This document shows, piece after piece, positions 27,809 to 36,555 of a stretch of 64,000 bases of DNA. The position numbers and the translations under genes are program-made. The notes beneath the pieces were generated by a model that worked only from the letters and a program-made list of their open reading frames with translations, had not been told where the DNA came from and ran no database searches. The DNA comes from Flavobacteriaceae bacterium F08102 (GTDB taxonomy: Bacteria > Bacteroidota > Bacteroidia > Flavobacteriales > Flavobacteriaceae). Each line of letters opens with the position of its first letter. Position 1 is the first letter of the stretch. The stretch is from NCBI GenBank assembly GCA_023015935.1, contig JALKAY010000009.1, positions 59,367 through 123,366 on the forward strand, read 5' to 3'.

Positions 27809-29236
27809 ATGCAACAAAGCGTAATTGAACTTTTACAGTCTAAACAATTTACACAACAGGTAGCCCTCAAAGGATGGGTTCGCACATTTAGAGCTAATCG
27901 ATTTATCGCTATTAATGATGGTTCCACCATCCATAATATACAATGCGTAGTAGACTTCGAAAACACCGATGAAGAGATCTTAAAAAGAATTACAACTGGA
28001 GCCGCCGTATCCATAAAGGGCACATTGGTTGAAAGTCTAGGTAAAGGGCAAAGCGTTGAAGTTCAGGTAGAATCGATAGAAATTCTCGGAGATTCAAATC
28101 CAGAAGAATATCCTATTCAACCCAAAAAACACAGTTTAGAATTTCTTCGAGAAAATGCACATCTTAGAATTCGTACCAATACCTTTAGTGCCGTCATGAG
28201 AATTAGAGCAATCTTATCTTTTGCCGTTCATAAATATTTTACTGAAAATGGATTCTTTAATTTTCACGCTCCCATTATTACGGGATCCGATGCGGAAGGA
28301 GCTGGTGAAATGTTTAAAGTAACTACCTTGGGTGCCAATGCTCCAAAAAATGAAGATGGGAGTATTGATTACAAACAGGACTTTTTTGGCAAAGAAACAA
28401 ACTTAACTGTTTCTGGTCAATTAGAAGCAGAAACCTATGCGATGGGATTGAGTAAGGTCTATACCTTTGGACCAACGTTTAGAGCAGAAAATTCAAATAC
28501 AACCCGGCATTTAGCAGAATTCTGGATGATTGAACCCGAAATGGCCTTCTGTGATTTAGATGGAAACATGGATGTCGCTGAAGATTTCATCAAGTATGTT
28601 ATTCGATATGCGCTTGAACACTGTAAAGATGATTTAGCCTTCTTAAATGATCGTTTCGTCAAGGAAGAACAAAATAAACCAGCCCAAGAGCGCAGCGACA
28701 TGTCACTGCTTGAGAAATTAAATTTTGTGGTTGACAATAATTTCAAACGAGTTAGTTATACAGAAGCGATAGAAATTTTACGCAATTGTAAACCAAATCA
28801 AAAGAAAAAATTTCAATACATAATTAACGAATGGGGTGCTGATTTACAAAGTGAACACGAGCGTTTTCTTGTTGAAAAACACTTTAAATGTCCCGTAATT
28901 CTCTTTGACTATCCTGCGAATATTAAAGCTTTTTATATGCGTTTAAATGAGGATAAAAAAACAGTACGAGCTATGGACGTGTTATTTCCTGGCATTGGTG
29001 AAATTGTAGGTGGATCACAACGTGAAGAGCGCCTTGATGTTCTTAAAGAAAAAATTAAAGCCTTACATATTGATGAAAAAGAGCTTTGGTGGTATTTAGA
29101 CCTTCGAAAGTTTGGAACAGCAGTTCATTCAGGTTTTGGCTTAGGGTTTGAACGCTTAGTTCAATTCACCACAGGGATGAGTAATATCAGAGACGTAATT
29201 CCCTATCCTCGAACACCTCAAAATGCTGAATTTTAA
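27809..29236 (+). CDS. asnS: Asparaginyl-tRNA synthetase
   Basis: Class IIb aminoacyl-tRNA synthetase that charges tRNA-Asn; 475 residues. The N-terminal OB-fold ([20 protein letters not shown]) binds the anticodon. The catalytic core has motif 2 ([21 protein letters not shown]) and motif 3 ([12 protein letters not shown]). An insertion around residues 290-320 is normal for this family. The start at the ATG at 27809 is supported by the promoter overlapping the earlier TTG. rpoN follows after 32 bases. Confidence 0.97.
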   Translation: MQQSVIELLQSKQFTQQVALKGWVRTFRANRFIAINDGSTIHNIQCVVDFENTDEEILKRITTGAAVSIKGTLVESLGKGQSVEVQVESIEILGDSNPEEYPIQPKKHSLEFLRENAHLRIRTNTFSAVMRIRAILSFAVHKYFTENGFFNFHAPIITGSDAEGAGEMFKVTTLGANAPKNEDGSIDYKQDFFGKETNLTVSGQLEAETYAMGLSKVYTFGPTFRAENSNTTRHLAEFWMIEPEMAFCDLDGNMDVAEDFIKYVIRYALEHCKDDLAFLNDRFVKEEQNKPAQERSDMSLLEKLNFVVDNNFKRVSYTEAIEILRNCKPNQKKKFQYIINEWGADLQSEHERFLVEKHFKCPVILFDYPANIKAFYMRLNEDKKTVRAMDVLFPGIGEIVGGSQREERLDVLKEKIKALHIDEKELWWYLDLRKFGTAVHSGFGLGFERLVQFTTGMSNIRDVIPYPRTPQNAEF

Positions 29237-29268
29237 TCCAATTCTTTTTTGTATTTTTAAATAAAAAC

Positions 29269-30714
29269 ATGTTAAAGCAAAATCTTCAATATAAACTCCT
29301 TCAAAAATTATCTCCTCAACAAATTCAGTTGATGAAGTTAATACAATTGCCTACCCAGGCTTTTGAGGAAAAAGTGAAACAAGAAATTGAAGAGAATCCG
29401 GCCTTAGACAGTGGTAAGGAAAACGAAGAGGATGCTGACATGTCAAATGAATATGATGATAGTGGAACAGAGACCATCGAAACAGACATCAATATAGATG
29501 ATTATTTAAGCGATGATGAAACACCGAGCTATAAGTTACAAGCGAATAATTACAGTGCAGATGATGAGGATAAAAACATTCCTTATGCAGGAGGGACATC
29601 GTTTAATCAATTTCTCATAAATCAATTAAATACCATCCGTCTCAATGATCAAGAAAGGCAAGTAGCCGAATTTTTAATTGGCAGTATTGATGACAGTGGG
29701 TATATTCGAAGAGCTATTGAAGATATTGTAGATGATTTGGCGTTTTCTGCTAATATTTACACCACCAAAGAGGAGGTACTTAAAATGCTTAAGACTGTAC
29801 AGGATTTAGATCCTGCGGGAGTTGGTGCACAAAGCTTAGAAGAATGCCTATTATTGCAATTACGTAGAAAAGAAGAAAACCCAGCAAGAATTTTAGCCAT
29901 TCAAATTTTAGAAAAATCATTTGATCACTTTGTTAAAAAACACTATCAAAAACTTCTTCAAAAATATGATATTACCGAAGAGGAGCTTAAAGCTGCTATT
30001 TCAGAAATTGAAAAGTTAAATCCAAAACCTGGAGGTTCTTTTGCAAGCAATAATAAAATTGTAGAACAAATTGTTCCTGATTTCTCTATTAAAATTGTGG
30101 AGGGTGAACTCGACTTAACCCTAAATTCAAGAAATGCACCTGAATTACATATCTCGACTGAATACAACAACTTACTCCGAGGCTATGCTGATGCGAAAAA
30201 CAAAACCAAATCACAAAAAGATGCGGTTATGTTTATCAAACAAAAATTAGACGGTGCAAAGTGGTTTATCGATGCCATCAAACAACGTCAACAAACCTTA
30301 TTGCTGACGATGAATGCAATTTTAGAACACCAAAAAGAATATTTTCTGACTGGTGATGAACGCAAGCTAAAACCCATGATATTAAAGGATATTGCTGACA
30401 AGATCAATATGGATGTCTCTACGGTTTCAAGGGTAGCAAACAGCAAATATGTAGATACCCCTTACGGAACGAAATTAATCAAAGATTTTTTTTCAGAATC
30501 GATGAAAAATGAGCAGGGAGAAGATGTTTCTACCAAAGAAATCAAGAAAATACTCGAAACCGTTATAAAAGAGGAAAATAAAAAAAAGCCACTTACCGAT
30601 GATAAATTAGCGGCCATTTTAAAAGATAAAGGCTATCTCATTGCCAGACGAACTATAGCAAAATACCGAGAACAACTCGGCATTCCTGTTGCACGGTTAC
30701 GAAAAGAAATTTAA
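29269..30714 (+). CDS. rpoN: RNA polymerase sigma-54 factor
   Basis: Alternative sigma factor that needs an AAA+ activator to open promoters. The 481 residues contain the Gln-rich region I (LQKLSPQQIQLMKLIQLP), an acidic linker, the core-binding domain, the helix-turn-helix (DVSTVSRVANSKY) and the RpoN box ARRTIAKYRE at residues 459-468. All regions are complete, so the factor should be functional. No sigma-54 activator gene lies in the window. It follows asnS closely, an order I recall from other flavobacteria. Confidence 0.97.
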   Translation: MLKQNLQYKLLQKLSPQQIQLMKLIQLPTQAFEEKVKQEIEENPALDSGKENEEDADMSNEYDDSGTETIETDINIDDYLSDDETPSYKLQANNYSADDEDKNIPYAGGTSFNQFLINQLNTIRLNDQERQVAEFLIGSIDDSGYIRRAIEDIVDDLAFSANIYTTKEEVLKMLKTVQDLDPAGVGAQSLEECLLLQLRRKEENPARILAIQILEKSFDHFVKKHYQKLLQKYDITEEELKAAISEIEKLNPKPGGSFASNNKIVEQIVPDFSIKIVEGELDLTLNSRNAPELHISTEYNNLLRGYADAKNKTKSQKDAVMFIKQKLDGAKWFIDAIKQRQQTLLLTMNAILEHQKEYFLTGDERKLKPMILKDIADKINMDVSTVSRVANSKYVDTPYGTKLIKDFFSESMKNEQGEDVSTKEIKKILETVIKEENKKKPLTDDKLAAILKDKGYLIARRTIAKYREQLGIPVARLRKEI

Positions 30715-30715
30715 T

Positions 30716-31318
30716 ATGAAGTTTCACCGTTTTGTGTCTTATATTTTTCACCCTGTAATTATTCCAATTGCCAGTACCCTCCTCTATTTTATTCTTGTAC
30801 CCGTAGCTGTCTCGCGAACCTTTTCCTCGAGAGTATTAGGTATCGTATTTGTTATGACTTATATCTTGCCTATTCTGTTATTATACATTTTAAAAAAGGT
30901 CAAATTAATACAAGACTTTGAATTAAAAACCATTAATGAACGTAAGTTTCCAGTTCTATTTCTCACGATCATCACCTTTTTATTGGGACGGTTGTTACTT
31001 CAAACTGGCATAGCAAATATTTTAGCCTTTTGTTTTTATGGCTGCTCCTTATCACTTGGCATAATTTACCTCTTATTCTTCCTTCAGATTAAAATAAGTC
31101 TACACACCGTTGGCCTGTCTGGATTAATAGGATTTCTAGGAATTATCAGCTATGCATATCAACGCAATTTACTACTTATCCTCATGCTTCTATTTGTCAT
31201 TTTAGGACTCGTAGCGAGCTCTAGATTAGTTTTAAAGGCTCATCATCCAAGGGAAATTTTTCTTGGCTTTATCATAGGCCTTGCAAGCCAAATTCTACTC
31301 TATGCCATTTTTAGCTAA
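30716..31318 (+). CDS. Multispanning membrane protein, divergent PAP2-like
   Basis: Integral membrane protein of 200 residues with about six hydrophobic helices. The C-terminal SRLVLKAHHPREIFLGF resembles PAP2 phosphatase motif 3 (S-R-5x-H-3x-D), with Glu in place of the final Asp; ISLHTVGLSG may correspond to motif 2. Motif 1 (K-6x-R-P) is not convincing. It may be a lipid phosphatase relative with altered activity, or an inactive paralogue. The start is the ATG at 30716, overlapping nothing and 1 base after the rpoN stop. Its stop overlaps that of the convergent barrel gene by 4 bases. Confidence 0.75.
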   Translation: MKFHRFVSYIFHPVIIPIASTLLYFILVPVAVSRTFSSRVLGIVFVMTYILPILLLYILKKVKLIQDFELKTINERKFPVLFLTIITFLLGRLLLQTGIANILAFCFYGCSLSLGIIYLLFFLQIKISLHTVGLSGLIGFLGIISYAYQRNLLLILMLLFVILGLVASSRLVLKAHHPREIFLGFIIGLASQILLYAIFS

Positions 31319-31995
31319 AGAATATAAAAAATAAGTCCCAAACGAAAATCGGAAAGGTCTAGGGGACTGTCATCAGGCAATTTGGCATTTTTAAAAATAG
31401 CATGAAGACCATAATAGAAATTGAAGGTCCACGTTCCATATCCTGCCGAAAAGGTAGCTCCGTATTGCAGCTTGTTCATTGCATTAATCCCCTTAATTTT
31501 AATCGTTTCTGACGTCCCTTTAAATTTAGCATTTGAAGTAAAAACATATCCAAATTTTACGCCAGCATAAATTCGCCAAAATTTATAACTATCATACGTT
31601 GATGTCCGCCATCTCAATTCAATTGGTAGCTCTACAAGATGGGCAGAAAATTTATTGTTTTTAAACTCGCTGGCATCTTCAATCGGTTCAAAAGTCGTAA
31701 TTCCTGCAACTTCTTTTAATTTAATATTTTGATAATACGTATTTCTACCATATCCTAGACCTGCACCAAATGACACATTACCACGTATGGTAAACGGAAA
31801 ATCTTTAATAAACCCAAAAGAAAAACTATTCGAAAAACCATTCGCATTTACCTTGGAAGAATTACTGACCAGATTAATATACGACAATCCCATATAAATT
31901 TGGTCTTCCAAATAAGCTTTTGCCTTGGTAGAATCAACGGTTTGCGCCCATCCACCTGTAGCACATACCACCAAAAATAAATACCACAACTTCAT
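31315..31995 (-). CDS. Outer-membrane beta-barrel protein (PorT/porin-like)
   Basis: Predicted outer-membrane barrel of 226 residues. The ATG at 31995 puts a signal peptide (KLWYLFLVVCATGGWAQ) at the N terminus; a longer frame exists but would bury it. The rest alternates polar and hydrophobic residues in about eight strands and ends FRLGLIFYIL, a C-terminal strand with an aromatic residue near the end. It resembles the PorT/outer-membrane-beta-barrel family, but I cannot say whether it serves type IX secretion. It lies just after the ExbB/ExbD operon, separated by a terminator and with its own promoter. Confidence 0.83.
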   Translation of the reverse strand: MKLWYLFLVVCATGGWAQTVDSTKAKAYLEDQIYMGLSYINLVSNSSKVNANGFSNSFSFGFIKDFPFTIRGNVSFGAGLGYGRNTYYQNIKLKEVAGITTFEPIEDASEFKNNKFSAHLVELPIELRWRTSTYDSYKFWRIYAGVKFGYVFTSNAKFKGTSETIKIKGINAMNKLQYGATFSAGYGTWTFNFYYGLHAIFKNAKLPDDSPLDLSDFRLGLIFYIL

Positions 31996-31998
31996 AAA

Positions 31999-32006
31999 CA
32001 AATATA
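31999..32006 (-). promoter_or_regulatory. -7 element abutting the start of the barrel gene
   Basis: On the minus strand TATATTTG ends 3 bases before the ATG at 31995. The predicted transcript therefore begins at or next to the start codon (leaderless or nearly so). Confidence 0.6.
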
Positions 32007-32038
32007 CATTTAATAAAAATTTAGGCTTAGGATTAGGC

Positions 32039-32068
32039 AAAAAAAAACGCCTAAATAAATTTTAGGCG
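32039..32068 (-). terminator. Terminator of the ExbB/ExbD operon
   Basis: An 8-bp perfect stem (CGCCTAAA at 32048-32055, TTTAGGCG at 32061-32068) with a 5-nt loop. On the minus strand it is followed by nine U residues. It lies 21 bases after the last exbD stop. Confidence 0.88.
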
Positions 32069-32089
32069 CTTCATTATAATGAAAAGTTA

Positions 32090-32560
32090 CTATTTCTTCA
32101 TATTCTCCAAGGCTGAACCAGGAAGAGTTGAATAATTAATTTTTAACGCATTTACCTCTCTTAACTCTTCTTTAATGTCCGAAATTGTTCCTACGAACGC
32201 GTCTTTATCGGCCTTTATAGAAGTCGTTAAAAATGGAATTTCTATTTCAGAATGAGTTGCTCTTTCCGCCAATATAAAACTTTGAATCGCTTTAACTGAA
32301 GAAATTTTATCATTCAATTGAATTTTATCATCCATTGAACCATCTTTCCCTTTACCAACATATATATAACTTACTAGACTCTTACGTTCTAACTTCTTTA
32401 CTTGGTCTGCTTTTGGCAATACAGGTTTTTTAATTTTCAAATCTGTCTCACGCATCACCGTTGTAACCATAAAAAAGAATAACAACATAAAAACGATATC
32501 CGGTAAAGAGGCCGTAGAAATTCCCGGCATTCCTTTTTTCTTCTTTTTAAACTTTGACAT
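32090..32560 (-). CDS. exbD: ExbD/TolR-family biopolymer transport protein
   Basis: Inner-membrane component of a proton-driven motor, 156 residues. A basic N terminus leads into one transmembrane helix with the conserved acid (STASLPDIVFMLLFFFMVTT, Asp in LPDIVFM). The remaining domain is periplasmic and would contact TonB or the cell wall. Last gene of the exbB-membrane protein-exbD-exbD operon, 4 bases after the first exbD. Two exbD genes with one exbB is common in Bacteroidota. Confidence 0.93.
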   Translation of the reverse strand: MSKFKKKKKGMPGISTASLPDIVFMLLFFFMVTTVMRETDLKIKKPVLPKADQVKKLERKSLVSYIYVGKGKDGSMDDKIQLNDKISSVKAIQSFILAERATHSEIEIPFLTTSIKADKDAFVGTISDIKEELREVNALKINYSTLPGSALENMKK

Positions 32561-32563
32561 GAT

Positions 32564-33139
32564 CTAATTTTTTACAGGTGGACGTTCAGATATAATTTGC
32601 GGATAAATATCCTCCTTGATTTTTTTCTGTTTTTCCAGACTTAACTCATCAAATTTTACCCCATAATTTTTTAAGGAGTAAGCATCTCGAAGTTCGTTAT
32701 ATGCAGCAACAAGTTCATTTTGAACTGATATAAATGTTGCATAATTGGTCCCTCGATTACTTTCAATTGAAATTACCGCTTTTTTCGGATGATCAGAAGA
32801 TTCTGGATCTCTTGCTCCATTACACCAGTCACAAGGATTTCCCTCTGCATCTACACCACCACCGTTATCGATAAAATCTTTTGCCATTTGACGAATATCA
32901 CCAATTTCCACATATTCGTTCTGCACTAAAATTTCGTTATTTCTATTAACCAATACATCAAAAATATTCTTTTCTTTAATGTTTGGTGGTGGAGCATTGG
33001 GGTCTTGTTTCTCAGGTAATTTACGCGAAATTCCTTGATCCACATCCATCGTAGTTGTTACTAGGAAAAATATCAACAGCAAGAACGCTATATCTGCCAT
33101 AGATCCAGCATTAATTTCAGGATTTTCTCTTCTTGCCAT
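32564..33139 (-). CDS. exbD: ExbD/TolR-family protein with a CxxC in the periplasmic domain
   Basis: Second ExbD, 191 residues and longer than its neighbour. The transmembrane helix is INAGSMADIAFLLLIFFLVTT, with the essential Asp in MADIAF. The periplasmic part carries an insertion with NPCDWCNG, two cysteines spaced CxxC, which could form a disulfide or bind a metal; nothing like it is present in the other ExbD. The C-terminal extension is charged. It lies between the membrane-protein gene and the last exbD, with very short gaps, so all are co-transcribed. Confidence 0.92.
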   Translation of the reverse strand: MARRENPEINAGSMADIAFLLLIFFLVTTTMDVDQGISRKLPEKQDPNAPPPNIKEKNIFDVLVNRNNEILVQNEYVEIGDIRQMAKDFIDNGGGVDAEGNPCDWCNGARDPESSDHPKKAVISIESNRGTNYATFISVQNELVAAYNELRDAYSLKNYGVKFDELSLEKQKKIKEDIYPQIISERPPVKN

Positions 33140-33145
33140 GCCCTC

Positions 33146-33631
33146 TTATTTTTTAACTAATGAATTAATAAATCCCCAACCAACTAAACCAATTCCAATG
33201 GCACCTAATATTCCTGTAAAATTAATTAAGGCAGTCACATTTTTCATGGTTGAAGCCGCTTCCTCAGGACTTAATACTTTAGAGTTCATATCCTTCAAAA
33301 CCATTGGATCTCCAAAAACATCTAAAGGAATCGCATCTGAAGCTGTAAAATACGCGATCAAAAATAATACCACAAAAACAGCTACACCGATTAAGGTTGT
33401 TTTTAAGGTTTTAGGATTTTTAAACAGATTAATTATCGACCAAATAACAGTAATCACCGCCGTAATGATTAAAACGACGTTTGCAAACGTAATAAATGGA
33501 TCTACAATGCTCGCTTGAAGCTCTGCTGATTCTTTCACTACATCGCTCCCTTCCATCATGATTCGCACCATAAAGAATAGACCGATTACGCTGATTACCA
33601 ATATTATTATATTTAATATTCTATTATTCAT
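33146..33631 (-). CDS. Small membrane protein inside the ExbB/ExbD operon
   Basis: A 161-residue protein with three to four hydrophobic helices (about residues 5-22, 48-70, 80-97 and 135-157). No known enzyme motif is visible. I recall the same gene in the same place in other flavobacterial exb operons, which suggests a part in the motor complex. It is 5 bases after exbB and 6 bases before exbD. Function unknown. Confidence 0.83.
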   Translation of the reverse strand: MNNRILNIIILVISVIGLFFMVRIMMEGSDVVKESAELQASIVDPFITFANVVLIITAVITVIWSIINLFKNPKTLKTTLIGVAVFVVLFLIAYFTASDAIPLDVFGDPMVLKDMNSKVLSPEEAASTMKNVTALINFTGILGAIGIGLVGWGFINSLVKK

Positions 33632-33636
33632 GGGGC

Positions 33637-34392
33637 TTATTTTTTATATCTGATTAATAAGTCTACCAAAGAAATAGAAGCGTCTTCCATACCGTTTACG
33701 ATACTGTCAACTTTAGAAATTATATAGTTATAAAAGATTTGTAATATGATCGCAACGATTAAACCAAATACCGTAGTTAAAAGTGCAACTTTAATACCCC
33801 CTGCTACTACGTCAGGAGAAATATCTCCGGCACTTTCAATAGAATCAAAGGCATCAATCATCCCAATAACTGTTCCCATGAACCCAAGCATTGGAGCTAA
33901 GGCGATAAATAATGACAACCAAGAGATGTTTTTCTCTAAAAGTCCCATTTGTACGCCACCATAACTTACCACTGCTTTTTCAGCCTGCTCTATACCTTCG
34001 TCCATCCTATCTAATCCTTGATAAAATATCGAAGCCACTGGTCCTCTTGTATTTCTACAAACTTCCTTAGCAGCTTCAACACCTCCTGAATTCAAGGCAT
34101 CCTCTACTTTAGCAACCAATTTATCCGTATTTGTACTGGCCATATTTAAATAAATAATTCTTTCAATTGCAATTGCTAATCCTAAAATTAAGGCAATTAA
34201 AACAATCCCCATAAAGAAAGGGCCACCCTCAATAAAACGCTGTTTAAGTTGCTGGTGGAAAGTTTTATTTTCGTCTACAGTATCCGCTGCGACTTGTTCA
34301 GTATCTTGTACCAATGTTACAGCATACGTTTTTTGTACTGAACCTAAAAATAGAAATCCTGAGATTGCTAGGATGGTAAATAGTCTTTTCAT
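33637..34392 (-). CDS. exbB: MotA/TolQ/ExbB proton-channel protein
   Basis: Proton-channel subunit of a TonB- or Tol-type motor, 251 residues. It starts with a hydrophobic segment that looks like a signal peptide or extra helix (LFTILAISGFLFLGSV), as in other long ExbB proteins. Three family helices follow: FMGIVLIALILGLAIAIERI, then LSLFIALAPMLGFMGTVIGM, and VALLTTVFGLIVAIILQIFY. The middle pair contains the conserved GTVIGM and TT residues that line the channel. It is first in the operon, and a promoter lies at 34429-34457. Confidence 0.93.
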   Translation of the reverse strand: MKRLFTILAISGFLFLGSVQKTYAVTLVQDTEQVAADTVDENKTFHQQLKQRFIEGGPFFMGIVLIALILGLAIAIERIIYLNMASTNTDKLVAKVEDALNSGGVEAAKEVCRNTRGPVASIFYQGLDRMDEGIEQAEKAVVSYGGVQMGLLEKNISWLSLFIALAPMLGFMGTVIGMIDAFDSIESAGDISPDVVAGGIKVALLTTVFGLIVAIILQIFYNYIISKVDSIVNGMEDASISLVDLLIRYKK

Positions 34393-34428
34393 TGTTAAAT
34401 TTCTTAATTATTAAATTAGTTAAAGCGT

Positions 34429-34457
34429 TAAAGATATAAATTTTTTATTAAAAACAA
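34429..34457 (-). promoter_or_regulatory. Probable promoter of the exbB operon
   Basis: On the minus strand: TTG (34455-34457), an 18-nt spacer and TATCTTTA (34429-34436), one mismatch to TAnnTTTG. It sits between tRNA-Ser and exbB. Confidence 0.5.
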
Positions 34458-34466
34458 CTACTAGCG

Positions 34467-34553
34467 CGGAGAGAAAGGGATTCGAACCCCCGTTATAATT
34501 TCTTATAAACACGCTTTCCAAGCGTGCGCCTTAAACCACTCGGCCACCTCTCC
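34467..34553 (-). tRNA. tRNA-Ser (anticodon GGA)
   Basis: On the minus strand the acceptor GGAGAGG pairs with TCTCTCC (one G-U). The anticodon stem CACGC/GCGTG encloses TTGGAAA (anticodon GGA). The extra arm is long, as in serine tRNAs, and the T-loop is TTCGAAT. The discriminator is G; CCA is not encoded. Length 87 nt. Confidence 0.96.
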
Positions 34554-34627
34554 TACAAAGTCATTATCTAAAATAACAAGCCAAATAAAATAAAAAAAAA
34601 TTACTTAGGGAAATTATATCTATTAAA

Positions 34628-35659
34628 TTATTGTAATTCTCCTCTTAAAGAGGTCTCAAAGACCGATTTAAAACGTTTTTTGTCTAATTTTTTTCCCAAG
34701 AGATACATCATTTTGGCTAATGCAGATTCTGTCGTAATATCTTTACCATTAATTAAACCCATATTTTGCATAGCCACACTGGTTTCATATTGTCCTAAAA
34801 TGACACTTCCTCCAATACACTGAGTAACATCCGCAATATGAATCCCCTTATCCAAGGCTTTTTTTAACAAGTCTAAAAACCAAGGTTCGGTAGGTGCATT
34901 TCCAGACCCATAGGTTTCCAAAACAACACCCTGTAAATCCTTAATCGTTAAAATTGCCTCAACAACTTCTTTAGTAATCCCTGGAAACAATTTTAAAACA
35001 GCAATTCTATTGTCAAGTTCTTTATGGAACTTAACCGGTTCATTTGGGGTTGGCCTAAATAAAAATGCCCGATTAAATTTTAAGTGTACCCCACTTTCAG
35101 CTATCGGGGGATAATTTAAAGAATTAAATGCTTCAAATTGTTCTGCATTTACTTTGGTTGTCCGATTTGCTCGATATAATTTATATTCAAAATACAAACT
35201 CACTTCGGTAATCTCAGGCTCATCTTTGTCTGTTCTTGCCGAAGCAATTTGTATGGCGGTAATCAAATTCTCTTTCGCGTCGGTCCGCAAATCACCTATT
35301 GGAAGCTGTGATCCTGTAAAAATAACCGGTTTATTCAAATTTTCAATCATAAAACTCAAAGCCGATGCTGTATAAGCCATGGTATCAGAACCCGTCAAAA
35401 TAACGAAACCATCATGATCTTCATAATTCTCTTCAATACAATTCACAATTTTTACCCAATTATCAATATTCATATTGGAAGAGTCTATTGGTTCTTTAAA
35501 AGATAGCGTCTCAATTTGGCAATGCAATAAATTTAACTCGGGGATTTGCGCATGTAAGTGATTGAAATCAAATGCCTTTAATGCATTTGTCTTATAATCC
35601 TTTACCATACCAATAGTACCTCCTGTATAGATTAACAAAATTTTTGGTTTACTTGTCAT
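34628..35659 (-). CDS. ansA: Type I (cytosolic-type) L-asparaginase
   Basis: Hydrolyses asparagine to aspartate and ammonia; 343 residues. The first catalytic threonine is in YTGGTIGM near the N terminus and the second in VILTGSDTMAYTASALSFM. No signal peptide is present, so a cytoplasmic type I enzyme is likely. It lies downstream of tRNA-Ser in the same direction but with no shared promoter evident, and is divergent from the metallopeptidase gene. Confidence 0.95.
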   Translation of the reverse strand: MTSKPKILLIYTGGTIGMVKDYKTNALKAFDFNHLHAQIPELNLLHCQIETLSFKEPIDSSNMNIDNWVKIVNCIEENYEDHDGFVILTGSDTMAYTASALSFMIENLNKPVIFTGSQLPIGDLRTDAKENLITAIQIASARTDKDEPEITEVSLYFEYKLYRANRTTKVNAEQFEAFNSLNYPPIAESGVHLKFNRAFLFRPTPNEPVKFHKELDNRIAVLKLFPGITKEVVEAILTIKDLQGVVLETYGSGNAPTEPWFLDLLKKALDKGIHIADVTQCIGGSVILGQYETSVAMQNMGLINGKDITTESALAKMMYLLGKKLDKKRFKSVFETSLRGELQ

Positions 35660-35682
35660 AATGTCAGTCTTCTATTATTAGT

Positions 35683-35690
35683 TATATTTG
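35683..35690 (+). promoter_or_regulatory. Probable -7 element of the metallopeptidase promoter
   Basis: TATATTTG on the plus strand, 67 bases before the start at 35758. The nearest upstream TTG is 27 bases away, longer than usual. Confidence 0.5.
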
Positions 35691-35757
35691 GAACAATTTA
35701 TGCTGTAAATGTATTAAGTTTAATTAATTTTAAAACGAATATTAAAAATTTATAAGA

Positions 35758-36462
35758 ATGATAGGATTTTACATACTTATTGGTGCCATCTCTTTGGTGA
35801 GTTGGTTAGTGAGTAATAAGCTAAAGAGTAAGTTTAAATATTACTCATCAGTGCATTTACGAAATGGAATGAGCGGTGCAGAGATTGCAAAAAAAATGTT
35901 ATTAGACCATGGCATCACAGATGTGGAAGTTATTTCAACACCTGGTATGTTGACAGACCATTACAATCCTGTTAAAAAAACAGTAAATTTAAGTGAGGGA
36001 GTGTACAACCAACGAAACGCAGCCGCAGCAGCGGTGGCAGCTCACGAAGTTGGACACGCAGTTCAACACGCCAAAGCATATCAATGGTTAACCATGCGAT
36101 CTAAATTAGTTCCTTTGGTAAGCATTACCTCTAGATTTTCGCAATTCATGGTTATTGGCGGAATCATTATTGCGGCAGCTACGAGCGCTACGAATGGTGG
36201 GGTTGGATTTTACATAGCAATGACGGGGCTTGTATTTATGGCTCTTGGAACCCTGTTTAGCTTTATAACGCTTCCCGTTGAATACGATGCAAGTAATCGC
36301 GCCTTAGCTTGGTTAAAAAACAAACACATGCTGAGTCAAGAAGAATATAAAGGATCCGAAGATGCCTTAAAATGGGCTGCGAGAACCTATTTAGTTGCAG
36401 CCTTAGGCTCACTTGCTATGCTTCTTTATTGGGGTTTGCAAATTTTGGGCTCTAGAGACTAA
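35758..36462 (+). CDS. YugP-like zinc metallopeptidase (membrane-bound)
   Basis: Putative membrane protease of 234 residues, family Zn_peptidase_2 (YugP). An N-terminal helix is followed by a soluble part with the zinc site HEVGH at residues 96-100 and further His in VQHAKAYQWL. Two or three C-terminal helices follow (ITSRFSQFMVIGGIIIAAAT, then a segment rich in Gly and Phe, and YLVAALGSLAMLLYWGLQIL). The biological substrate is unknown. It stands alone between ansA and the Lrp gene, with a bidirectional terminator after it. Confidence 0.92.
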   Translation: MIGFYILIGAISLVSWLVSNKLKSKFKYYSSVHLRNGMSGAEIAKKMLLDHGITDVEVISTPGMLTDHYNPVKKTVNLSEGVYNQRNAAAAAVAAHEVGHAVQHAKAYQWLTMRSKLVPLVSITSRFSQFMVIGGIIIAAATSATNGGVGFYIAMTGLVFMALGTLFSFITLPVEYDASNRALAWLKNKHMLSQEEYKGSEDALKWAARTYLVAALGSLAMLLYWGLQILGSRD

Positions 36463-36477
36463 TTATACACCCTATAT

Positions 36478-36512
36478 AAAAAAGCCATTAGTTTTGAACT
36501 AATGGCTTTTTT
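36478..36512. terminator. Bidirectional terminator between convergent genes
   Basis: A 13-bp perfect stem (36481-36493 and 36497-36509) with a 3-nt apex, flanked by A and T runs. It serves the metallopeptidase gene and the convergent Lrp gene. Confidence 0.9.
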
Positions 36513-36555
36513 ATTGTAGAACAAATCAAATTAACTTAGTATACTTAGCAAGCAA

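Noticed and set aside
34556..34563. TGACTTTG as a promoter for tRNA-Ser
   Set aside because: It lies too close to the mature 5' end: the predicted start would fall inside the tRNA.
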